From Ovis canadensis (taxonomy: Eukaryota > Chordata > Mammalia > Artiodactyla > Bovidae), in the NCBI RefSeq assembly GCF_042477335.2, contig NC_091246.1, forward strand, positions 181,161,001 to 181,225,000: a stretch of 64,000 nucleotides of DNA. The letters are read 5' to 3'. A program made the position numbers and the translations under genes. Positions 43,201 through 58,300 of this stretch are shown here, piece by piece. Each line of letters begins with the position of its first letter. Position 1 is the stretch's first letter. The notes beneath the pieces are model-generated. The model worked only from the letters and a program-made list of their open reading frames with translations. It was not told the origin of the DNA and ran no database searches.

Positions 43201-46200
43201 TAGAGATAAATAGTATTTATTCAGAATTCTGAATTACAATTAGTTTGAGATTATCCTTAAGTTACAAACTACAATCATGACAATTATTAAAGCAGCCCCA
43301 CAATTTAAGCAGGGAATTCAACTATGTAACATATTTCTTAAGTATATTCCAACTCCTTCTTTCAGAAGATGTAAGAACATTTTTCATAAATATAATCTTT
43401 GGGCCACAGTGGGAGAAGTGATCTTTTAAATGATACAGTTCTCTTATTTTCTCAGTGTACCTTAGATAAAAGAGTTTCAATCAGTTAGCTTGTAATTATA
43501 TCTTATTATTAATAATAAAAAAACTGTTAAGGCAAGTGAACCCTGTAGGTAGGGCATAGTTTCTCCTTTTCCTTTCTTAGAAGTGGAGGTCGTTGTATAG
43601 TGCCATGAGAAGTAGTAAAGGAATAATGTTCAATAAGCAGGTAATCTCGATTTTCAAAGTTAGTGTGTGGTCTATTCATATTTGTTATTAAACTTGCAAA
43701 AATTACACTTTAGCCATGAGTTGTATCTTGTAAATTCTAATGTTCCCCTTAAAATAATGCTGTTCATTCTGTGTTTAAGAAATCTGTCATCAGTAATATG
43801 AATATGATGGATTTTATATGATAAAATAACTTTTAACAATAATGTTTTCCCCTTCAACTTTCATTATATGAATATTTGTCAAATCTCAGATTTATATAGT
43901 AACAGTAACATGCTAAATCCCTAGATTTGGAGAGAATAAAAAGATTTTCACTTTTATTTTTCTTGTTTAATTGCATCCAGATTCTCACTTTCATTCTTCT
44001 ATCTTTTTATATTATAAAAACCTTCAAGAAGTTATATGTGTTTCAAACAACCTACTTATGGAAAGCTATGATTATGACTTCTATTCAACATCTGGGAATT
44101 GAGTATAAATAAGATAAAAACAACTAATAATAAACAATGATTATCTATGAAACACTGTGGCAATTAAAAATATCTTCCATCTTCAAATTCACAGTGTTTA
44201 AAGCAGAATTATTATTCCACCTTGCACACACAGGATAAAAGTAAAGGAACTATGACCAAGTTTACAAAGTAAATAAAGAGTATATATTTAAGTGCAGATC
44301 TCAATAAAGCCTATATTCTTCCCATGACACCCTGCTAGGTCCTTCCAGAAGTAATACATGACTTTACACAGTCCACACCTGCTTAAAGCTCAATCTCCTC
44401 ATGAGTAAAGTAAAAGATTAGAATAAATGATCTTCAAAGATGATTTAAGTTGCACAAATCTTAGAGACGATTAACTTTTAGACCAGGATGATGGACACTT
44501 AAATTACTGTCATATTTAAAATGATGCGATAAATTTATAGGCTCTAGCATAGCAGGACTGCCTCAGATGTTTATAACATTATAATCATATACGACAGCCC
44601 TAAAGGACCATTTTATTACCCCATGCAAATCCAGAATGAACCAGAGTCTTAACTATCTGAAAATATGAGAAATCACACTGAAAGCTATGTTGACCATTCA
44701 ATTAAATGTTAAAATTTAAAAAATGGTTTCCTCAGAACCAAGCACTACTACTCTGGCTCCAAGCTGTATTTTCTTCAATTATAAAATTGAAACTTTCTTC
44801 AATGATAAAATTATTTCAGAAATCTGTTCCTTTATTTAGAATATTGCATTGATCAACACATACACAAATAATACTTGACGTAAGTACATACCTAGGGTTT
44901 GTAGCATTATGGTTTCAAGTAAAACCAGTTCTTGAGTCTGTTGAAGATAAGTCTGCCAGGTAAAAATAATATCAAAAAGTTTAATAAACATAACATAGCT
45001 AGACCACAGTAATGTTAAATCTCTTAAGATTAAATCACAGATCCATTACAAACTCCAACAAAATCTTTCGGAAATATGAAGATGAACTGAGGGTGACAGA
45101 TAAAACCTATTTCTGTGATAAACAGATTCAGTTACTTCAATTATAAGAAATGTTAAAGCAAAACAAAATAAAACCAATCTAACGCTAATAATACAAAAGA
45201 GGGTAGATTAACTGAAAACAAAGAGATCTCCAGTCTGTAAGGTAAAACTTTACCTAGGCATTGGCACTTCGAGTCCCATTAAGGATAGGAAGCACCAACT
45301 CAAGAAAGATCAAATTCAAACTGGCCTTTAAACAAAAGGCTCATTAGCTCACTACAGGATACTTCATGTATTAATTCCTTGACTTCCACAATTGGTCAGT
45401 GAGTTATTTTTTAGAATAACTTTTTCTCTTCAGAAAAGACAAAATCAAAACAAACCCTCAAACCCTTAGATTAAAAAAAAAAATTTTTTTTAAGCTATAA
45501 AACACAGAAACAATGTACCGAACACCTGAGGGGACAAAAATAGAGACTCTTTTTCCTCAACTTCACTAAATCATTCAAGTGTAATCACTCAGGGAAGAAA
45601 AGGTATGAAAAATTTTCTACCATCTCATTTTTACATCATGACAAATGACTAGGGTGATAAGAAAACCATATTATATAAATATTCATTTATGTAAGGACAT
45701 ACTGCTAAACTCAGAGTGAAAGCACCTTTAATTTTATTAATGCCCACTTTGAGAAGATCACTGAGCTTCATTTTGAAACAGTCTTTTCTATTATTTAAAC
45801 AATACCCTAAGTAATCACAAGAAATAATTCTGAGTTCGTAAAGTTAATAGAAACTACAAGAAATAATTTTAAATAATCTCATATTCACTATACTGAATGG
45901 CCACATTAATATTTTAGTCTCTTAAATCCAACACGTAGGATAAATACTTGTCACTAATAGAATCAGATATATTTAATCTGGACCTTAAACTTGATCCAAA
46001 TCGAACTGAATACTGGTAGTCATTCAGTAGTTAGAAGTTCTTGATAAAGCAATTCAATTACATAGGAGTGCTAGAAAAAGGATTTCAAAAGCCCAGAATG
46101 CTACAGCTTCTGTTTTAAGACATCAGAAGACTTAAAAATGGGGATATGAAACTAGACCTATTGAAATGTGGATGAGGAACAAGCTGTTTGGAAACTAGTA

Positions 46201-49200
46201 TTACTTTTTTTTCCCCCCTCCAGACTATTTTAGGAAAATAAAAATATTTTTGAAATGCCACTCATGTAAGCATAGTAAAATGCATCTTTATGTATCAGAG
46301 AAAAGCAGTAGTATATATGTATTGATAATAGAACACTTTTGTAAAAAGACTAATTACTGGTCTAGAGATAAATCCAGAGATTTTTCTATTCCTACATTTG
46401 CTGACAATTAAAAAAAAAATCTATCTATGGTCTTAAATATTTATCTATGGTCTTATGGATGTATTTAAGACATCCAAAGATGAGATGATGTCCCTTCTAC
46501 ACGTATCACTGATTTGCTGTGAGAATAAACAGAACAGGAAACACTTAAGAGTACCTTTGAATCAAGGACTTAAATGATTCAGAAAGACAAAAACCTCACA
46601 AACATAACATGAAATGTATTTCTGTCAGATCACTTCCTGGTATTTACCTTCCTAAGTGATAACAGAAATAAGCAGCACGGGACAGCAACACTAATTGAAT
46701 TACATTACGTCTAAATGATGAAAAGGTTTCAAATTTACAAAGAAAACTCAAAACAACGAATTTTTACATACATCACATTTAGTATCCAGCAGTGGCTCTA
46801 GGGGATGAAGACAAGCATGTGCTACTTTGATAACATGTTCAAGTTTTCGAGCCTGTTCTTCTACTTTTGCAGCCAAGAATAATGCAGTAGGTGATATCAT
46901 CTGCAGAGAAGACAAAATTTGGTGATTTAAAAACACACACATTTTGGGAACACCTTCTACTTTCTAAGAGGGGGATGCAAAAAAGGAATGTAATATTTAC
47001 AGTATGAACTGAAGCTGGGCTATGACAAGATTGATGTAAGTTTTTAGAAAGTTATTCATTAGATATAACTTGTTACTTCAGTCTATAAAATCTGTTTTAC
47101 TTGCTTTGCAAGTAGAAATCTAAAAGGAAAAGACTTACACTTTAAAAGAAAGTTTAAATAATAATAATGCACACTGGGGAGGTAGAGGAAAAAACTAAAG
47201 CAAAACAATAAAGCCGAACCTCTTTAAAAAGAAAGGAAGGAAGAAAGTAAAGAAAAAAAAAGTGGTAAAGTATAGTCAGATTTTCCCTCTTTTGAGGCAG
47301 TCACCACTCACTGGTACTCTTTTAATCAATGCTTCATTGTTTGGTTAAGAGCTATACCCTCTTACTTAAGAGAGAAAAAGAAATCTCCTAGACGAAATCA
47401 TAGGATTCTGAACATGAAACTGCTACTTAATTTCTCTATAACTTCAATAAAGCAATATTAAAAATACCCTGAAAATTCATGTAAGACAAACCAATAGCGT
47501 AGAAACCTTGCCAATTGGAGACGAAGGAATCATCAATTTGTTTTACCTTTAGTAAGTTATCTACTGCAAACAGAAATGTAAGAACATAGCACTATAGAGA
47601 TATTGACTAAGAGAACACCATTTTGAGCAATTATTTATCTAAAAAGTTAGTACTAAACCAAATAATTGCTGAGTCAGAAAACTGGCATATGTTAAATGTT
47701 ACTAGAAGTAACATTCTAAGATTCCATACAAGAAATCGGTCATGAAAGGATCATTTCTAAATGTCAAGATTTAGGTACATTATTTTTTAAGAGATGAACA
47801 TCTAATTGTGTGGAGACGGGTAATCAATCCCTACACAGAAACAATACCAACAGAAGGACGGGAGGAGAAAGGAGGGCATAAATCCCATTACATGTTTTGG
47901 GTAGTCAAAATAAAGAGAAAACTTGATAGAGGGAAGATGGACCCTTTCTTCTGACAGCTCTTCAAACAACTTACAAATATCACTCCTAAGACATAAAACT
48001 TAATCCTTGCATTTTGGCTTTGACAGGGGCCTTCTCTAATCCAACCGCATTTGCAGATAAGTAAATGGAGTAAAAATGACTTCATGAAGTTGTCTTACTA
48101 CATAAAAATCTTTAAAACAGACCTAAAATTAAGCGAGTTTGGCTCTAAACAACCAAAAGTAATGTTACCTTAAATAGACTGAATAATTCCACCTTGGACT
48201 TTCAATTTATTTCAGTCATTTAAAATTAAAATGACAAGGCAGGCTTAAAAACTTGAGAATGCTGATTTAGTCAAGCAATATCAAAATTAGTCAGTATTCT
48301 TGAAATATCAGTTATATAGCAGTGATCCAGGGCAGGGGGCTTTCTAAATTGTAAAAAGTGTAAGATAACTGAGAGTAGACAATTATCTTCCATCTGTTCT
48401 GTCATTTTTTCTACATACTGAAAATTTCTTACCACCGTTACCTAGTTTGATTAATTCCTTTGCTATTTAACAGCTTACCTCAAAAGATCACATCCTCCCA
48501 ACTTCTGGAATCAGAGCGAAATGCTCTTCTTTATTCAACAGGAAACAGTATATTCCTCTGCCATTGTACTTATACTGTATTCTAACTTCTGATTTATTAT
48601 ATTTGCCTGCCCTACCAGTCTAGAAGCAGCCTGAACAGAGACTAAATTATTCATTTGTGTTCCCATTATCTAGCATTGTGCAGCTGCTGTTCACAATACT
48701 TAATGACATGTGGAAAATCCACATAAAGGCACCAACATTAAGTTCACAGTATTCCAAATGTCATAATAAAAATCTAAGAGCCAATGACAAGGTATGAAAT
48801 GCAAGAAACAATAAAGTGAATATACTTTCACTTTCCCACAATCTCTCATTTATTATCTCATTCATGTCTAAAAGGGGAATGGCTACACCAAAATTCAAAT
48901 GTTAGAACTATCTGTCGAAGAATGAAGCATAGAGGCTCAAGTGAAAAGTCAAATTAGGCTGAACTTAATAAACTGTTTGCCTAACTGCCAGATAATTTAT
49001 CTTAACTTTACTAAAAGGCACTTCTGAAAATCTCCAGTGAGTTTTTCTTGGTAAAACTCTCTTAGGACTCCTAGTAACAGCTCCATCCTCTTCAGACTTT
49101 TTGTAAACCTTGGTATCAACAAGAACTTTCAAGTCACACAGCTCTTCACCTTAGAAGATAGTCTCAAATGGAATCACAATACACATACTAGTGAATGATT

Positions 49201-52200
49201 CTAAAATTCTACAAGAATTAAAAAAAGAAAAAAAAAGGCATTTGAGGAGCTTAACATTGATCTTCAGGGTAGGTTCCTTGTTTATTTACCCACATGCCTA
49301 ACAGAAGTCTTTCTGTTCTCCCTCTAAATAGCGTTCAAGTCTCATTCTCCTTCAAGCAACACTAATACCCAACACTCTTTCAAAGTTCCTGGTGAAATCC
49401 ACTAACTCCATTTAGATTTCCTCCTCTACTGCCTGCAAACATCTTACTCCATCAGGGCTGTAAAAACAAAACAAAACAAAACACCTTTGTAGATAAATAC
49501 TTAGTGAATATCCATGTGAGGCTTTAAGGATGACTAAGGAAGGTAATTAAACTAGGTACTACTGCTTTTCGTATGAAAAGCTGATTTTGTTGTATGGCTT
49601 ACTAAAACGAAAATAACTCCAAAAGTTTAAATAATAACAATATTTCTAGTTGGTCTGTGGCTTTTAAAGGTGAACACACTTCTGAAGGCAACAAACATTC
49701 ATTACCAAACTTGGTTCAAAGTCAAAGAATTTATACCAATATTGGAGTAGACACTTGGCTGGTTCACATGACCAATTACACACTGAGATTCAGTTTACTG
49801 GGGACAGGGACCATGTACTATCCATCTTTTGTGCTCTGGTACCTAGTTTAATAAACTTTCTCAAGGTACTCTAACTAAAGGTAATAAAAATTGATCTTTC
49901 AATAGTGTCCAGAGTTTGTCACTCTAGCAGATGTACAACTATTTCACGGGGATATTACATTCTCAAAACAAGACAAATTTCTACAGAAATATACCATACA
50001 AATGATGGAGAGGGGAAGGTGGAGGTGATGACGCCAGCTGTCGCATAGTAGTCAGACTGTCTCAGTGGAATCCTGGCTCTGTTATCTGACTAGCCTAGGA
50101 AAATTACTTATTTTCTTTGTGGTTCAGTTTCTGCATCTGTAAAATGGGAGAAATAGTATCTGCTTATAAAGTTGTGCTGAGGATGAAAGGAATCAATATA
50201 CGTAAGGCACTTGGAATAGTGCCTCACAGTTAATATGACTCAAATATTATTACTACACCCCTTCTCAGCCTTTTGGCTAAGACTGAGTGTACTATGTTGC
50301 AAAAGAAAACCACAGCTGTGTATTAAGACTCAAATATTACTATTACTATAGTGCTTCTAGGCCTTTTGGTTAAGATTAAGTGTACTATGTTGCAAAATAA
50401 AACAGTTGTGTATTTTTACTGTTGATTTTAAATTTAAAAAGTGATTTAACACGCTCTTTAAAATTCCCTCCTTTCTTGCTCATCTTCTTCCTTGTACAAA
50501 CTCAGTTCTTTAAAGGGATCACTGCAGTCCTAACTATTTAACTATTATAATAAACAGATTCAAATACTGAAATGATGACACCTGGTTTTACTTTAATGAT
50601 TACACTTGTAACTCTTCTTTTCTCTTCTCGCTCCAATTGTTTTTCCACACTTCTCTTTTTGTATTCCTTTGTATGTTTTGATTTCTCCCTCTCAGTCTGA
50701 CTCCCTCCCTTCTCTATCCTCCTCCAGCCCATTCCTGGCCACTGTCTCCCCCGCCTGCTCATGATGCTCTCGCTACTGACAGTCCTCACTCTCATTGCTG
50801 GTTTCAACCTTGATAGTTGGAGGCAAGGTCAGTCTGCATTAACGAAAAGCTTAGGTGATTGTTTAAGTCACCAAAAATGGTTATATCACCATCAGTTTCA
50901 AATAAATCATTTTTGTCTTTATTCTTTAAGTAATTAATTTACTGCATAAACTTTGTGCATACATTTGTATTTAAGAAAGAGCCATGGTCATTTTGTTACT
51001 CTTCAATCTCCTAATCCAAAAAAAGGCCCTAACAGAAGCAAAGAACTCCAAGTCTGTTTTCTATTTGTTAATACATTATCAACAAGCTTGTTCTAATATA
51101 TTTTTAGGTTTCATCTTTAGGTCCCACAGGCTGGTGAGGCTATTTCTCCCATATCCCTTAACTGCCCCAACACTCCCTGTTCCTTAAGACTAGAATTAAC
51201 TATTTTCTGTGCCTTGAAGATGCTTCATTAATAAATATCCAACTAGTTCTAGGTATTGCAGCTTATAATTTGGGACTATGTCTATAGTTAAGGAAAAATG
51301 GTAATGGTGCAGCTTCAGCAAAGACTCACAGAAAAAGGATTCCAGAACAGAAAAAGAAACCTGCTACATTTCTGAATACTATACAAAGGAACAGTGAAGT
51401 TAGAAAAGCTCCCCTGAAGCACATCTACTTATTAAAGCTCTCAAGAGTTCGATAAAAATTATCTAGGTCATACAAAGACATTGTAAGAAAAAAACTATTG
51501 AGTTGTCCCGTAGCATCAAAAATCATGCTAGAAATAAGTGCTTCAGGGACTTCCGCCATGGCACAGTGGGTAAGAATCCACTTGCCAACGCAGGGGACAT
51601 GGGTTTGATCCCTGGTCTGGAAGGATTTCACATGCCCTGCAGCAGCTAAGCACTACAACTACTGAGGCCTCGTGCTGCAACTCGGAGAAGGCAATGGCAC
51701 CCCACTCCAGTCCTCTTGCCTGGAAAATCCCATGGACGGAGGAGCCTGGGAGGCTGCAGTCCATGGGGTCGCACAGAGTCGGACAGGACTGAAGCTACTT
51801 AGCAGCAGCAGCAGCTGCAACTACTGAAACCCACGCATCTAGAGCCTGTGCTCTACAACAAGAGAAACTTCCACAAAAGCAATGAAGACCCAGAGAGGCC
51901 AAAACAGCAACAAAACAATTTCTTTAAAAAAAATCAACAAAAGGTACTGAGAAAATGGAATACTTGCATGAAAAAATGAGACCTTTACCTTATACTATAC
52001 ACAAAAATTAACTCACAATGGACCAAAGACCTAAATATAAGAACTAAAACTTAGAAGATGAAGGGAATTACTTCATAATTCTGGATTTGGCAATGATTAC
52101 TTGGGTATGATACCAAAAGCACAAGCAACAAAAGAAAAATAGGTAATCTGCACGTCATCAAAGTTAAAGACTTTCATGCATCAGGAAAACAAGAGAAGTT

Positions 52201-53300
52201 GGCCTACAGGAGAAAATACTTGCAAATCATATATCTGATAATGGATTAATATTCAGAGTATATGAAGAACTCATATAAAGTAACAACACCCAACTGAAAT
52301 ATGGACAAATGACTTGAACAGATGTTTCCCCAAAGAATACATATAAATGGCCAATAAACACATGAAAAGGTGTCCAATGTCAGTAGTCACCAGAAAATTG
52401 TAAATCAAAACTTCAATCACTTCACACCCATGAGGATGGTTATTATCAGAAAACCAGAAAAGGGTAAGCCTTAGAGGATGTGAAGCTAGCATCTGTGTGC
52501 ATTACTAGCTAGAACATGAGATGGTGCTGGTGCTGGGGAAAACAGGATGGCAGTTTCTCAAAACATTAAAACAATTATAATGTGATTCAGTAATTGCATA
52601 TCTGCGTACACACCCCAAAGTACTGATAGTAAGGAACAAAGTAATTTGTACACTCATGTTTATAATAGCTATACATCTGCCCATTAACAGATTAAAATGG
52701 ATCAACAAATTGTAATACAATTTGTGGTACATACTCAGCTTTAGCAAAGGAAGGGAATTCTGACACATGCTACAACAAAGACAAATCTTGAAAACATTAC
52801 ATAAAGTGAAATAAGCCAGACACAAAAGTTCAAATATTTTAAGAGTCCACTTATAAGAGGTACCAAAAAGAGTGAAATTCATAGACAAAGTAGAATGGTG
52901 GTTGCTGAGGGAAAGGAGACATGTGAAGTTTGATTAATGAATGGTTTCAGTTTGTGAAGATAAGTTCTAGAGATGGATGGATGGTGGTGATGGCTACACA
53001 ACAATGTGAATGTACTTAATGCCACTGAACCAATACAGTTTAAAAATGGCTTAAATGTCACATTTGTGCTATATTTTACCACAATTAAAAAACACCAAAA
53101 AGCTAACTCACCTCCAGACAGACATTAAAAAATCAATTCGTAACATAAAATCTAAGTAAAAAGGATATGAAATCACATATTCAAAGAGCACATCACACAC
53201 CTGATCATATCAACCTAGAACAACCAACACAAAAACACAAAAATCTGTACTGAGATTACGGATTTTAAAGGGAAAAATAAACTCCTGGGCTACTTAGGGA

Positions 53301-53376
<76 letters not shown>

Positions 53377-55338
53377 AAATTAGATCACCACCCAAACTGC
53401 CAGCAATGCTTTATACCAGGAAAGAAAAAAGTTTACATAAATTTAAGATACTCAAGAAAAGCAAGCAAGAGCCAAGTATTTTACACCCCCAAATTGACCA
53501 TGGGTATAAAGGGCACAAACTATTATCATGCAAGAATTCAGACAATACTGTTTCCATGATATTTAAGAGAACTTCAAACAAATGACTCAGAGATTTCAAC
53601 ATAAGCACCAAAGGCTCAGACAGTAAAGAACCCGCATGCAATGCAGGAGACCTGGGTTCGATCCCTGGATCAGGAAGATCCCCTGGAGGAGGAAACGGCA
53701 ACCCACTCCAGCGTTCCTGCCTGTAAAGTCCCGTGGACAAACGAGCCCGGCAGGCTACAGTCCACGGGGTCGCAGGGTAGGACCCAAGTGAGTGACTAAT
53801 ATTTTCAACTCTCAGTGAACAATACTTCCCTGGTGGCTCAGATGGTAAAGAATCTGCCTGCAATACGGGAGACCTGGGTTCAATCTCTAGGCTGGGAAGA
53901 CCCACTCGAGAAGGGAATGGCTACCTGCTCCAGTATTCTTGTCTGGAGAATTCCATGGACAGAGGAGCCTGGACGGGCTATTGGGGTTGCAGAGGGTTGG
54001 AGTGAGCGACCAATACTTTCACTTTCAAGTGAACAATACAAATAAAGTTACCTGCAGAACTAAGCATGAATGAAGATTAAAAGGAAGAGTAAAAGATGAA
54101 CCTGAAATATCTTGTTATAATAAAATATTTGAGGAAACTATCCCAGATTATACGGGTATGGAATTATATACACTCTGGCAATTCTACTCCTGGGAAAATA
54201 CAAGGGCAACCAAAACATGGTTCTGGTTTCAAAACATTTATGTGGAAACACAAAACACACATAAACGTTCATAGTGGTAATATAACAGCCAAAAAGCAGA
54301 AACAGCACAAATGTCCATCAGCTGATGAATACACATACAAAATGTAGTATAATGGTAGTTCAGCATGAAAAATAAATTAAGTACTGATACACAGTACAAC
54401 ACAGATGAACCCTGAAAACATCATGTACTAAGTAAAAGAGGTCGGTCACAAGGGATCACAGACTGAATGATTCCATTTATAGAGACTGTCCAATAGGCCT
54501 GGGGGAAGAATGGGGGAAGAGACGGCTAAAGGATGTGGGGTTTCTTTTTGGGGTAATAACAATTTCTTAAATTGATGCACACAACTTCATGAACATACAC
54601 AAAACCCACTGAACTGTACACTTTCAAAAGGTGAAGCACAGTGTGGGGATTTTATCTCAACAAAGGCGGTAAACACAGGGCAAAAATCAAGTATTTATCC
54701 TACCTTTCCCATATAAACTTGTACCAGCAAGTGTCCAAATAGTAGATGAATCACAGCATTTCATTATAAAAAATATTACAGCTTAAAAATGAAGAAATGG
54801 AGAGTTAAGAGTATCAATGAATTAAAGGATCGAGGCACTGAATATCAACACCACAAAAAGAAACCAGATATTAGGAGTGTGCTGATTGAAGAATGTAACA
54901 GCACTGGTAGTCTTGCCAAAGGGATCTAAATGAGTCTGATCAAATTTCTGGACCCAACTGGCAATTTTCAGGGACAAGAACAAAGTACATCAAGTGAAAT
55001 ACTGGGCAGGATGAAGCACAAGCTGGAATCAAGATTGCCAGGGGAAATATCAATAACCTCAGATATGCACACGATACCACCCTTATGGCAGAACGCGAAG
55101 AGGAACTAAAGAGCCTCCTGAAGAAGGTGAAAGAGGAGAGTGAAAAAGCTGGCTTAAAACTAAACATTCAAAAATCTAAGATCATGGCATCCGGTCCCAT
55201 GACTTCACGGCAAATAGATGGTGAAATATTGCTAACAGAGACAGACTATTTTCCTGGGCTCCAAACTCACTGCAGATGGTGACTGCAGCCATGAAATTAA
55301 AAAATGCTTGATACTTGGAAGAAAAGCTATGACAAACC

Positions 55339-55370
<32 letters not shown>

Positions 55371-58300
55371 GTCGCTCAGCCGTGTACAACTCTTTGCAAC
55401 CCCATGTACTGTAGCCTGTCAGGATCCTCTATCCATGGGATTCTCCAGGCAAGAATACTGGAGTAGATTGCCGTTCCCCTCTTCAGAGCATCTTCCTGAC
55501 CCAGGGATTGAACCCAGGTCTCCTGCATTGCAGGCAGATTCTTTACCATCTGAGCTACAGGGAAGATCTTGACAAACCTAGACAGCATATTAAAAAGCAG
55601 AGACAACAACACTTTGCCAACAAAGGTCACTGTAGTTAAAGCTATGGCTTTTCCAGTAGTCATGTACTATAAAGAAGGCTGAGTGCCAAAGAATTGATGC
55701 TTTCAAACTGTGGTGCTGGAGAAGACTCTTGAGAGTCCCTTGGACTGCAAGGAGATCAAACCAGTCAATCCTAGAGGAATTTAACCTTGAATATTCATTG
55801 GAAAGACTAATGCTGAAGCTGAAGCTCCAATACTTTGGTCACCTGATGTGAAGAGCTGACTCACAGGAGAAGACCCTAATGCTGGCAAACACTGAAGGCA
55901 GAAAGAGAAGGGGATGACAGAGGATGAGATGGTTGGATGGCATCACCGACTCCATGGACATGAATTTGAGCAAGCTCCGGGAGACACTGAAGGACAGGAA
56001 AGCCTGGCATGCTGCAGTCCATGGGGTCACACAGAGTTGGACATGACTGAGCAACTGAACAACAAGAACAAAGGAAAACGATAAACTGTACTATGAACAT
56101 ACAATAAGCAAGATTCAGATAGGTGGAGACTCTATAGGTTAAATGTCCTAGGTCCTTCAACAGACAAAATTCAAGTAAAAGAAAGGGATGGAGGGGAAAT
56201 CTGTACTTTGAGACAGGAAACCTGTCAAATCTTTAATAACAGTCAAGGACTGTAGAGTTTCTGTCCCTTTGTGTAGGGAGGGAAAGGGCTGACCCTGGGA
56301 TAGGGCACATGAAGGCAATTCTGGGCTAACTATCAAAGCTCCCTTGCTTGAGTAATAGTTACAAAGTTGTCTGCCTTATAATAATTCACTAAGCTATATA
56401 TTTAGTGCTTTTATATGTTTGTGTTTCATTTTATAACAATTTTTAATTGTTTTAAAACCCACTTTCTCCCTGCTTCCTCTGAGGGGTGGGGGAGACACAA
56501 GTTGTTTGATCCCTGGTCGAACTAAGATCCCAAGTGCCATGTGGCCAAAACCGACCCCCAAAACAAAACAGAAACTCACTTCATTCCATATATGCAGTTA
56601 TGCTACAGAACTAAATGACACCAAATAGGTAAAATGCAACAGGATGTGAATAAGACCCAAAGGATAAGGCCAGAGAATGAAAAAAGAGCAGCGTTATCCG
56701 GGGAATGTTTTTACAGAGTTGGAACTTTAGCTTGGTTGCGCCACCTGACAGGTCAGGACCGCATGAAAAGTGAAGGGAATGCACCACATGGGAAAGCAGG
56801 GATGTGCAAGGCACAAACGCCAAGACTGATGTATGGCTGAAAGAACAATGTCCCACCTAGTTCAAAAGAGGATTTCACTGGATTTTGTACAATACAGTAA
56901 GTAAATAAAAATCTGAGTATTTTCATTATTCACTTGTATACTCATCTCCTTAGAAATCATCAGCATCAATAGTTACTGCACCCTAGTTCTTAAACACATT
57001 AGGGACATTTCTTAAACGTATTAGACAAAAGTGAGAACAGCATGGGATTAGGCAAAAGATCTGAGTTCAAATGCCGATCACACAATGGCTGCTTTCTTTC
57101 TGGACAAGTAACTTAGTAACCACATCTGTTTCTTCAGAAGGGTAATATTTCAGCTGCCCTAAGTGAAGTGCATATTATACAGTGAGATCTTTCCCAGTAT
57201 TATTAGTGGATTTTGAACATAAGATTATTCTTGGACTAACTGCTTATTAAATTAAAAGGCAGGGATGTCCCTGGTGGTCCGTGGTGAAGACTCTTCGCTT
57301 CCAATGCAGGGGGCCCAGGGTTCGATCCCTGGTCAGGGAACTAGATCTTACATGCTGCAACTAAGGGTTCACATGCCAGAACTAAAGATCCCACACACAG
57401 CAAAAGAAAAAAAAAAAGTCCCAAGTACTGCAACTAAGACTTGGTGCACCCAAGGAAATAAATCTTAAAAAACAAAATTTAAAGGCAGAAGTAGAAGTGA
57501 GCTATAATATAAACAACCACTCAGATTTCAAAGACATTTTATTCTAGTAGCTAAAGGAATTGAAATACATGCTGATTTAGATCCTAGAATATATGGCCAC
57601 TGTACAGTTATTGCTCAGTAGCCACAGGAGTGACTGGTTCCAGGACCCTTCCACAGATTCCAAAACCCAGGGATGCTCAAGTCTTATATAAAATGGTATA
57701 GTATTGGCATGTATCCTATCTACATCCTTCTCTATTTTTTAAATCACTTCCAGATTACTTATAATACCTAATGTAACACAACTCCTATGTAAATATTAAG
57801 AGCTGCTGGTGTGGGGTAAACACAAGTTTTGCTTTTTGGAAATGCTGAATTTTTCCCAAATAGTTTCAATCCACGGTTGGTTGAACCCACAGAGGCAGAG
57901 GGCTGACTGTATAATGGACTATGAGACACAGAGGAGAAATCAAAATTAAAATGAACAATCTTCAACTTTAGCAGATGTCAGTGTTACCTTAACAGTAAGA
58001 GAGAGGATCCCAGGTCTCACCACAAGTATCCTAATTACACAGGTTTAAGATATAGTTCACTAAAGCATATTTTAAAGGAACATTTTGGTAATTCTCATGC
58101 ACGAAGCTGGTGAATCACTACTGGCACAATGCAAAAGCTTTATATATACTGCTTTCAGTGATAAACTTCAAGGCTATGAAAAGATTCCCAACAACAGATA
58201 CTTGAGGCAGAAATAGTGATAACTGCATGAACAATGGAGTCTAGATCTGGGTGAGGTTTTTGCTTCTGTCACTCTGTTGCTGTGTGACTTCAGACAAAGT

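Larger units (their letters stand above)
34201..46771 (-). other. CCNT2 introns 3-8
   Basis: Six introns of about 0.5 to 3.6 kb between exons 3 and 9. They are A+T-rich and hold no BovB, Bov-A2, Bov-tA or CHR copy that I can see; only a hAT-like relic (36785-36995) and short A-rich simple repeats (34935-34985, 40141-40170 and 40258-40300) are recognisable. I see no RNA gene or further exon in them. Confidence 0.5.

Noticed and set aside
50237..50414. Functional U2 snRNA gene
   Set aside because: Only about 40 bases of the U2 head are present, with substitutions and no Sm site or 3' stem-loops.
53298..53378. CRISPR-like or other repeat array
   Set aside because: Simple (AAAG)n microsatellite without spacers, in a mammalian intron.
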